Shown: positions 57,632 through 64,000 of the stretch, one piece after another
Numbering within the stretch: the first letter of the stretch is position 1
Layout of the letters: every line of letters starts with the position of its first letter
NCBI GenBank assembly: GCA_016718825.1
Contig: JADKCL010000073.1
Span: 148,076 to 212,075 of the forward strand
Reading direction: 5' to 3'
DNA length: 64,000 nt
Source: Bacteroidota bacterium
GTDB lineage: Bacteria; Bacteroidota; Bacteroidia; J057; JADKCL01
The notes under the pieces: model-generated
What the model saw: only the letters and a program-made list of their open reading frames with translations
Told to the model about the DNA's origin: nothing
Databases searched by the model: none
Program-made: the position numbers and the translations under genes

Positions 57632-60493
57632 TTATTGAATCGTATAGGTCACGCCCAAGGAGAAGGTGCGGCCGATGCGGTAACTGCTGAAGATGTAATC
57701 GACATTCTTGAGGGTCTGCACTTTTTTGTATTCAGGGTCCAAAAGGTTGCGTGCCCTGAAACGGATGTCAATCGGGCCAAAACGCTTGCCGACGGAGAAG
57801 TCAAGGGTTGGACGTGGCTGCTCGTAGACGTTCGGGGTACCGCCACGGCTGACTGCGGCGATACGTGGACCAAATACGTTGAAGCTCATGCTGGTATTGA
57901 AGCCGATGGAGTCATTCGTATAAGCCAATTCTCCATTCAAGCTGTAAGGCGATTGGCCAAACATGGCGCGTGTGGATTCAGCATTCGGATTGAGGCTGCG
58001 AATCTGCTCCAATTCGTCGGGGCTGATATCGAGGCGGCTTTTGATCAGGGTGATGTTTCCGCTTGCACGCAGATCTTTCAAGGCAGGCGTAATGAAGTCG
58101 AGATTCTTGCGGAATTCAAATTCGACACCAACAAGCGATGCATTGGGCACGTTGCGGTAGTTGCCCTCGATGTTGGCTGCCATCGGGTTAATGACCAATT
58201 CGATGGGGTTGGTGAAGTTCTTGTAAAAAGCGCTGACAGAAACCAATTCGCTCGTCGAGGGATACAATTCCCAACGGAGGTCGAGGTTGTCGATCAACGT
58301 GCGTTGCAGGTCAGGATTGCCGATGAGCACCATGTCACCCACGAAGTCAAAGCTGGCATACGGGGCCAATTCGCGGAAGACAGGACGAGCCAAGGTGCGT
58401 GAATAACATCCACGGAGGTTCATGATATTGCGCATGGCCTGTGGGCGCATCGCGTAGATCAGGTTGACCGAAGGAAGAATATCGAGGTTGTTGAGGGTGG
58501 CAGCGTCCAAATGCGTGTCTTTGCTGGTAAGCACGATGCTCGTGGTTTCCATGCGGGCACCCGTAATCATGCGCAATTCGCCGATGAGGGGCATATCCAC
58601 CATCATGTGGGCTGCGGCGATGCCTTGTGTTCCGGAGTAGCTGTTGCGCAATTCGCTGGCGTCGGTAATGTAGTTGCCATATTGAAACAGGCCATTGTTG
58701 TCGGTACCGATCACGCCGAGGTTTTCTTCGCCAAAATACGCTGCCGGATTGCCATCGTAATGAATGGTCTGCGGAGAACCGTTGACATATTCGAAGCGAC
58801 GCTCATAAAATTCACGGCCTTTGTAGGTATATGCGCCTCCGAACTGGAATTTGGATTCGCGGCCTGACCATTGCTTGAATGGCAGTGTAAACCCAACCTT
58901 GCCATCGAGGTTATTCTCTTCCATCTTGCGGAAATAGCGGCTCGGTGCGCTGTACAAGGCCCTTTGGATGTCGTAGACCGTGTCTTCGCGGGTGTAGTCA
59001 TTGGAGAAAAAGCGCAAGTCGGGTTCGTTTTGTGCCGAATGTGAAAATGCACCGATCCAATCCGCCTTCAATTTACCAAAGGTATGGTCACCTTTCAATT
59101 GGAACATGTCCAATGCACGCTCGGTGTAGCTGATGACCCTTGTTTGAAACACAATATTGGGGTCATCGCGCATCAGGTCACCTTGCAAGAATCGTGCACT
59201 GCTGTTGCCGCTTTGGTTGTGCATGTAGTTGAAGCTCAACTGATGGTTCACGCTTGGCAGCCAAGAGAAATTGACCAAACCGCCCCAAAGGACTTCCCTG
59301 CTTGCTTGATCGCCTGTCAGGTAAATCTGGTTGTTGAGGCCATTGCTTTGGTCGATGTTGCTCACCAATTGCCAGCGGCCTTCCACGGCATTTTCAAAGA
59401 AATTGTCGGTTTTGTTGTAGCTCAGACCGACCACGTAGCCAAATGGCTTTCCACCCAATTTCTTCTGGTCGCCAATCGTAAATGCATGGCTGTGGTTGAG
59501 TGACGAATTGGATACTTCGGGTGTCATCGGTGTCGAGAAAGCATTGGTTGCCAGCTCGATGGCATCAGCCTTGACCGGATCTGCAAAGCTCTGATCTGGA
59601 AGGATGTAGCCGCTGTTGCTCAACGGAGCAGGCAGATCACGGGTGCCATCGTCCATGCCCAACCAATCGGTATTGCCGCGCTGACCTGTAAGAAAATCAT
59701 TGCGGAAGGAGGCGCTGGTGTTGAAGCCCAGGCTGCTGTTGTAGCTCAAGGAAAATTTCTGCGGAAAGTCTTTGGTTGAAATCTTGACCAATCCGCCGGT
59801 AAAGCTTCCAGGAAGGTCTGGGGTAAAGGTTTTATAGACAACAATGTTGTCGATCAAATTCGCGGGAAAAAGGTCCATCTGCACCGAGTTACGGTTTGGA
59901 TCCAAGCTTGGAATCTCAGAGCCATTGAGCAAGGTTTTGGTGTAACGGTCGCCCAAACCGCGTACGTAAACGTATTTGCCGCCTTCGACGGTGACACCAG
60001 TCACACGCTTCATGGCTGCGCCGGCATCTTGATCACCTGTGCGCTGCACCTGCTCCAGGGAAATCACGTCGACGACTGAGGTAGATCTGCGCTGCATATT
60101 GATCAAGGTCGCCTCGTTGTTTTTGACCACCTTGTCCATGATCACGACGATGTTCTTGTCACCGGCATCGTTGACATCCATTCCCATCACCACATCCTGT
60201 ACCAATGACTGTCCAGCAGTGAGTTGAATGTTGTCAATTGTTTTGTTGTTGTAGGAGATATATGTGCAAACCAAGGTATAATTTCCCGGTGCAACCTCCA
60301 CGGAATAGGCTCCGGCGTCGTCGGTGTAGGCCCCTGCGACCATGACACTGTCCTTGAGCAAGCGAATGGTCGCACCGACAAGGGCTTCTTGGCTGTCAGC
60401 GTCTTTGACTGTACCCGCGATGGTGGCCGTTTGCGCGAAGGCTACATTCGCCAGCACTGCGAAAGTAACGATCAAAAGTAGTAGTTTTTTCAT
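57632..60493 (-). CDS. TonB-dependent outer-membrane receptor with CarboxypepD_reg N-terminal domain
   Basis: The 953-residue protein has a signal peptide (MKKLLLLIVTFAVLANVAFA), a carboxypeptidase-regulatory-like domain at about 22-105 (GTVKDADSQEALVGATIRLL), a plug domain (AMKRVTGVTVEGGKYVYVRG, GLGDRYTKTLLNGSEIPSLD) and a long barrel of amphipathic strands (SFNYMHNQSG, FGGAYTYKGREF) that includes the NLRGCYSRTLARPVFRELAP segment typical of this group. The end (YRIGRTFSLGVTYTIQ) lacks a terminal Phe. It imports an unknown ligand with TonB energy. The lipoprotein gene 204 bases upstream of the window's next block (60698-62149, same strand) precedes it and is probably its surface partner. Confidence 0.95.
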   Translation of the reverse strand: MKKLLLLIVTFAVLANVAFAQTATIAGTVKDADSQEALVGATIRLLKDSVMVAGAYTDDAGAYSVEVAPGNYTLVCTYISYNNKTIDNIQLTAGQSLVQDVVMGMDVNDAGDKNIVVIMDKVVKNNEATLINMQRRSTSVVDVISLEQVQRTGDQDAGAAMKRVTGVTVEGGKYVYVRGLGDRYTKTLLNGSEIPSLDPNRNSVQMDLFPANLIDNIVVYKTFTPDLPGSFTGGLVKISTKDFPQKFSLSYNSSLGFNTSASFRNDFLTGQRGNTDWLGMDDGTRDLPAPLSNSGYILPDQSFADPVKADAIELATNAFSTPMTPEVSNSSLNHSHAFTIGDQKKLGGKPFGYVVGLSYNKTDNFFENAVEGRWQLVSNIDQSNGLNNQIYLTGDQASREVLWGGLVNFSWLPSVNHQLSFNYMHNQSGNSSARFLQGDLMRDDPNIVFQTRVISYTERALDMFQLKGDHTFGKLKADWIGAFSHSAQNEPDLRFFSNDYTREDTVYDIQRALYSAPSRYFRKMEENNLDGKVGFTLPFKQWSGRESKFQFGGAYTYKGREFYERRFEYVNGSPQTIHYDGNPAAYFGEENLGVIGTDNNGLFQYGNYITDASELRNSYSGTQGIAAAHMMVDMPLIGELRMITGARMETTSIVLTSKDTHLDAATLNNLDILPSVNLIYAMRPQAMRNIMNLRGCYSRTLARPVFRELAPYASFDFVGDMVLIGNPDLQRTLIDNLDLRWELYPSTSELVSVSAFYKNFTNPIELVINPMAANIEGNYRNVPNASLVGVEFEFRKNLDFITPALKDLRASGNITLIKSRLDISPDELEQIRSLNPNAESTRAMFGQSPYSLNGELAYTNDSIGFNTSMSFNVFGPRIAAVSRGGTPNVYEQPRPTLDFSVGKRFGPIDIRFRARNLLDPEYKKVQTLKNVDYIFSSYRIGRTFSLGVTYTIQ

Positions 60494-60641
60494 CCTATAC
60501 AGTTGTAATCCTAATCTTGGTGCAAAGGTCGGCTTAGGGTGTGACTAGGGAATAATGAACAAGCAAAATCTACGTTAAGCCCTTGGCGGATTTGTTTACA
60601 ATTCGTTCACAATTCCGATTTCAGACCTTGATCCAAAATGC

Positions 60642-60669
60642 ATCGGGGCAACCCTCAGATTGCCCCGAT
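60642..60669 (-). terminator. Terminator hairpin after the surface lipoprotein gene
   Basis: ATCGGGGCAA (60642-60651) pairs with TTGCCCCGAT (60660-60669) over 8 bases, 28 bases past the stop of the lipoprotein gene. It lies between that gene and the TonB receptor gene, so the receptor may be transcribed separately or by partial read-through. Confidence 0.75.
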
Positions 60670-60697
60670 ACCTATTCAAACATGCTCAAATGCTGTC

Positions 60698-62149
60698 TTA
60701 GAGATACCCGAGGGCATCCAAGCCGGTCCATCCGAGGAGCCAATTGGTGGTTCCGTCAAATGCACCTTTGTGTGTTGCCGGGGTGAACCAAACGTCGCCG
60801 GACGGGGTCGCACCGCTCAGCACAGCACTATTGGTCGGCGCTGGATTGAGGCTACCGCCAACGGTACGTGTGATGCTGACAAACTGCGGATCAACGACCG
60901 TGTTTCCGGCAGTGCCGAAGTAGGCGATCAAGTCGTCGGCAGCAGCCGTAGAGTCTCCTGGCAATACACCTGAGCCGATGGTGATCGTGAACATTTTGCT
61001 GGCGTTGTTGCTGGCAATGTTGTAGAAGACGTTGCCTTCGAGTTTCAAGTCACCTGCCTGATAACGGGCGTAGCTGTTGTCAGGATCGCTGAGCAATTCG
61101 ATGTCGATGCCTTTGCTGTAGTCGTAGAAAATGGAGTTGTGGTATTTGCCACCTGCATTGTCACGCATCGTAATGGCGCGCTTGCCTGCTGCTGCACCGC
61201 CACCGATATAGGTTGCGTTGTAAATGGTTGGCGTAGCGAATGGGCTTCCGTTTTCAGGATTGGTGCCTCCGTCGTGCTCGCCACCGCGGTCGCCATGGCT
61301 TTCGTCGGTAATGGCAAACCAATATTGGCCTTTTCCACGGAAACCTTCGTCGTAGTCGATCGCGTCGTCTCCGCAGAATGCTGAGATCAAGTACTTGACA
61401 TTGACCGTGCCGCCAAAGAATTCGACGCCATCGTCTTGGTTGTTCAGGATCTCGATGTGATCAACGGTGGTGCCGCTGCCTACGCCGCCAAAGGTCAAGC
61501 CGTTGATTTCGTTGCCTGCGCCGATGTCGGTACCGCCGTAGCGGATGGATACATAAGACAAGGTGCCGCTGTTGTCGGCATCATTGCTGCCGCCATAAAG
61601 GCCGCGGGTTTCGGTGGTTGGAATGCCTTCAATGGCTGATTCGCCGGGGGTGCTGTTCAAGCCTGCATTGCCCAACACGATCAAACCACCCCACAAGCCA
61701 CTTGCGCCTGCTGGAATGTCGTCTGATTTGGTCACGTCGTCTTGCTCTGCTGTGAAGATGATCGGATTTGCGGCAGTGCCTTGGGCGACAATTTTGCCAC
61801 CACGAGCAACCACAAGTGCAGATGCATCGGTGCCTTGACCTGCGCGGCCTTTGATGACCGTACCTGCTTCAATGGTAAGGATTTGACCGCTGTTGACGAA
61901 GACGAATCCATCGAGGATGTAGACTTTGTCTTTGGTCCATGTGGTTGTACCTACGCCTGTGCCATCGTCGGTGATGACGTTTTCATTGCTGTACTCGCAG
62001 GTACCGTTGTCTTTTTCCGCTTCGGGATCGTAGTTGAGTGAGGTTGGGTCGGTGCAACCTTCTTTTTTCTTGCAAGAAGATACAAAAAGCCCGAGGCCGA
62101 GGATGGCCACCATGAGCATTGGGAAGGAGGAGAATTGCTTTTTCATCAT
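60698..62149 (-). CDS. Large parallel-beta-helix-like lipoprotein next to a TonB receptor
   Basis: The 483-residue protein has a lipoprotein signal (MLMVAILGLGLFVSSC, Cys 26). The first mature segment (CTDPTSLNYDPEAEKDNGTC) is a small Asp-rich, disulfide-type motif common in Bacteroidota surface proteins. The body is rich in Gly, Asp and Asn with repeated short strands (GQILTIEAGTVIKGRAGQGT, LVVARGGKIVAQGTAANPII, GLWGGLIVLGNAG, VDHIEILNNQDDGVEFFGG), typical of a right-handed beta-helix. The end is GTTNWLLGWTGLDALGYL. This gene upstream of a TonB receptor is a recurring pair in the phylum; the ligand is unknown. Confidence 0.85.
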   Translation of the reverse strand: MMKKQFSSFPMLMVAILGLGLFVSSCKKKEGCTDPTSLNYDPEAEKDNGTCEYSNENVITDDGTGVGTTTWTKDKVYILDGFVFVNSGQILTIEAGTVIKGRAGQGTDASALVVARGGKIVAQGTAANPIIFTAEQDDVTKSDDIPAGASGLWGGLIVLGNAGLNSTPGESAIEGIPTTETRGLYGGSNDADNSGTLSYVSIRYGGTDIGAGNEINGLTFGGVGSGTTVDHIEILNNQDDGVEFFGGTVNVKYLISAFCGDDAIDYDEGFRGKGQYWFAITDESHGDRGGEHDGGTNPENGSPFATPTIYNATYIGGGAAAGKRAITMRDNAGGKYHNSIFYDYSKGIDIELLSDPDNSYARYQAGDLKLEGNVFYNIASNNASKMFTITIGSGVLPGDSTAAADDLIAYFGTAGNTVVDPQFVSITRTVGGSLNPAPTNSAVLSGATPSGDVWFTPATHKGAFDGTTNWLLGWTGLDALGYL

Positions 62150-62358
62150 TTTTTTTGCCGAATAATCTATTGGCTGAAATTCTGATGCAAAGTTGGGGGG
62201 AGGCTGTCAGAGACATGTGATGGATGCGTTAACAATGCGTTAAACTTTAGCGGGGTGTTTTGATTTTGGGTAAACAAATTTATCTATTGCACTACTTATC
62301 AATTGATTAGATCGAATTACTCCTTTTCTGGACCGGAAGGATTTGGGGCTGAGTTCTG

Positions 62359-62473
62359 GCCACCCTCCTTCGGCGGACACGGCGAAGGACACGAAGGCAC
62401 CAAGCTGGGTTTTGAAATCTTGCCACCCTCCTTCGGCGGACACGGCAAAGGCAAGACAAGGCACCAAGCTGGG
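62359..62473. repeat. Direct repeat of about 51 bp, two copies
   Basis: 62359-62409 and 62422-62473 share GCCACCCTCCTTCGGCGGAC and end alike in GGCACCAAGCTGGG. It lies in the 416-base spacer between two lipoprotein genes, which otherwise holds only a terminator. The wording TCCTTCGGCGGACAC-type repeats is common in Bacteroidota intergenic repeats. Confidence 0.8.
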
Positions 62474-62509
62474 GGCTGGGGTTTTTGAATGCTGATTTTG
62501 CACAGCAAA

Positions 62510-62545
62510 AAAAAGCGCAACGGTTTCGGTGCCGCTGCGCTTTTT
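62510..62545 (-). terminator. Strong terminator of the lipoprotein gene 62566-63282
   Basis: AAAAAGCGCA (62510-62519) pairs with TGCGCTTTTT (62536-62545) and is followed on the minus strand by further T's. It starts 20 bases past the stop codon. Confidence 0.9.
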
Positions 62546-62565
62546 GGGAAGATGGAAAAGTGGGT

Positions 62566-63282
62566 TTAGAGATTCATGATTTCGGAGATTTTGCCTTGGT
62601 CCAGGAGTTGCTGAATGTTGGTGGATTCGGCGAAGGTCTTAATGAATTTGGTGTTGTCTCCTGCGGCGACGTTGATGGGGTAGTTTTCAAAGGCGCGGCT
62701 TTGGAGATAGGTGCCGAGGGGAATTGATTTTGCTCCTTGTTGGACGTTGTAGGCTGCGAGGTCTTTCATGAAGATGCGACAGAGGAGGTAGTCGGGCAAG
62801 GTCTCAGCAGGATCGACCCAAATCAAATCAACGGAAGCAGGTGTCAATTGCGCGCTGCCCTTGGTGGCCACGCCGTTGTAATTGACTTCCAGGGAGATGG
62901 TCATGTCTTCCAATTTTGGTTCCGGACGGCCATCGGCAGCCATTTGGGCGACAACACCTTGCAGGTGGGTTTTCGGATCCTTGTCCTTGGGTTCGTCCCC
63001 ATCGGGATGGGTGGCGAGTTTGCCGTCCAATGCATCTTGCACGATTTTGGTGATGACCGGCTTCAATTCGGCGACGTTGGTGGCGGTGGCGTGTGCGACA
63101 TCGACGACTTGATTTTCACCGTTGGCGCGGCCGGTGGTGAGTGGCACTCCGTAGCGTGCGGTGAAACTTTCGCCGGTGGCCACGGGAATTTGCGGTTCGG
63201 TTGGAGCCTCCTTTTCGGTGCAGGCGGAGAGGACAAGGGTCAAGGTCAACAAGACCCAAGCAGATTTCAGTAATTTTTTCAT
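62566..63282 (-). CDS. Hypothetical lipoprotein
   Basis: The 238-residue protein has a lipoprotein signal (MKKLLKSAWVLLTLTLVLSAC). The mature part has a Glu/Pro-rich start, then TGESFTARYGVPLTTGRANG, a helical ELKPVITKIVQDALDGK, an Asp/Lys-rich turn (HPDGDEPKDKDPKTH), and beta segments (DMTISLEVNYNGVATKGSAQ). The C-terminal half is mostly helical (YLLCRIFMKDLAAYN, FIKTFAESTNIQQLLDQG). I do not recognise the family. It is a single-gene transcript ended by the hairpin at 62510. Confidence 0.7.
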   Translation of the reverse strand: MKKLLKSAWVLLTLTLVLSACTEKEAPTEPQIPVATGESFTARYGVPLTTGRANGENQVVDVAHATATNVAELKPVITKIVQDALDGKLATHPDGDEPKDKDPKTHLQGVVAQMAADGRPEPKLEDMTISLEVNYNGVATKGSAQLTPASVDLIWVDPAETLPDYLLCRIFMKDLAAYNVQQGAKSIPLGTYLQSRAFENYPINVAAGDNTKFIKTFAESTNIQQLLDQGKISEIMNL

Positions 63283-64000
63283 AAACGTGTTTTAAGGTGA
63301 TTTTGGGTAATGACAGCGGACGGATGCCAGGGTTGCGTCGTGGTATCGGGAAATTTTTGTTTTGTTGAGAGTGCTTAGGAGTGGGGTTGGAGCGCTGATG
63401 GAGTAATTGAGAATTGAGAATTGAGAATTGAGTGTCTGAATCAGAATCTTTAGATCAGCGAAGCTAATTTACAGGATTTGCAGAATTTCCTGAATAACGT
63501 ATTGGTTTTTGACACCTTGGACTGAGACGAGGCACGCCGCTTCGCGAGACGCGGTGCCTCGTCTTTAATGGGGGAATTGTTGTTTTTCGCGCCGAAGGTG
63601 CCGACTGTTGGTAGCCTCGGGTGGTAGCCCGAGGTTGGGTGGGTCCCCACCGTTTTTCCGCTTTGGCGGCGACTGATTGGGGTTGGCGGCGAAGCGGGGG
63701 TTTGTGGCTTTGCTGCGCTGGGGATTTTGTTGGCGGCTTTGCTGCCATTTTTATCGCCTCTCCCCTGCCCCTCCCCATCGCTTCGCTTTTGGGGAGGGGT
63801 TTAAGTATTGCTTTTGGAGAAGGGGAATTGGTCGGCTTTGCCGAATGAGGCGTCGGCGTCTCGCCGAAACGCCGATGCTGCATTTCAGCCTCTGGCTGCG
63901 AAGTTCGACTAAAAGGTTTGAGGATGAGGGGGCGGCGGTGCCGATTTGGATGGGGTTGGTGGAAACGGATTTTGTTTGCCGCATGCCGCAAGATTTGGGA
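63283..64000. other. Gene-free, repeat-rich end of the window
   Basis: Open frames here are Pro/Ser/Arg-rich shadows with no family wording. Visible elements: TTGAGAA tandem copies at 63407-63432; CAGCGAAGCTAAT at 63456-63468; an inverted repeat AGACGAGGCAC/GTGCCTCGTCT (63525-63535 and 63554-63564); and CCTCGGG/CCCGAGG at about 63616-63634. The region is GC-rich toward the end and may be a cluster of intergenic repeats. Confidence 0.5.

Noticed and set aside
63464..63991. 175-codon minus-strand frame at the window end
   Set aside because: Composition (Pro, Ser, Arg, Lys) and lack of any hydrophobic pattern indicate a GC-rich spacer; repeats run through it.

Overview
The window is chromosomal DNA from a member of the phylum Bacteroidota, probably from the Saprospiria/Cytophagia side. 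This rests on several signals: six secreted proteins ending in a type IX secretion (T9SS) type A sorting domain; SecDF-type, LVIVD-repeat, DUF4397 and TonB/CarboxypepD_reg families typical of the phylum; promoters of the Bacteroidota form TTTG-N19-TAnnTTTG; few Shine-Dalgarno sequences; and roughly 50 % GC. No tRNA, rRNA, CRISPR array, integrase or transposase gene was found. Most of it is ordinary chromosome mixed with secreted accessory proteins and repeat-rich spacers.

Layout. 1-7.2 kb: the end of a double formylglycine-generating-enzyme-like protein, an AraC regulator, a BNR-repeat T9SS protein, a bicarbonate transporter (sbtA) and unknown genes. 7.3-12.7 kb: htpG, a lipoprotein, a matrixin-like protease fused to a lectin-type propeller (frameshifted), and a decayed WD40 gene. 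12.9-17.5 kb: two T9SS propeller/DUF4397 proteins and a transglutaminase-like exported protein. 17.6-21.5 kb: groEL, groES, an antitoxin-like gene and hemA. 21.7-26.9 kb: a histidine kinase, two lipoproteins that look like free-standing SecD periplasmic heads, then ruvX-def. 27.2-30.9 kb: two exported tandem-repeat proteins, the second apparently broken by two frameshifts. 30.9-33.1 kb: rsmG, nuoA, a DinB-fold gene and nuoB. 33.3-37.6 kb: two paralogous T9SS M43 metalloproteases. 37.6-42.4 kb: tetR, pdhB, a frameshifted short-chain dehydrogenase, a Bax-inhibitor-1 protein, a MITE-like palindromic element and an MBL hydrolase. 42.5-49.9 kb: a murein endopeptidase, a fused alpha/beta 2-oxoacid dehydrogenase E1, a barrel protein with an LVIVD lipoprotein, and a T9SS protein. 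49.9-53.4 kb: an ECF sigma factor overlapping a membrane-anchored protein with a barrel-like end, a tandem-repeat spacer and a TerC protein. 53.7-55.1 kb: a putative zinc-protease toxin followed two bases later by a lipoprotein. 55.2-63.3 kb: a DUF1295 protein, a tiny Lys-rich protein, a quinone oxidoreductase, a TonB receptor with a surface-type lipoprotein, and another lipoprotein. The last 0.7 kb is repeat-rich and looks non-coding.

The strongest candidates for something undescribed are the toxin/lipoprotein pair at 53668-55145, which has an N-terminus like that of cargo proteins of extracellular contractile injection systems, and the tandem SecD-head lipoproteins at 22988-25555. The window also holds several well-formed inverted and tandem repeats, and apparent single-base frameshifts in three otherwise intact genes. 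All function calls were made by reading the sequence; no database search was run.
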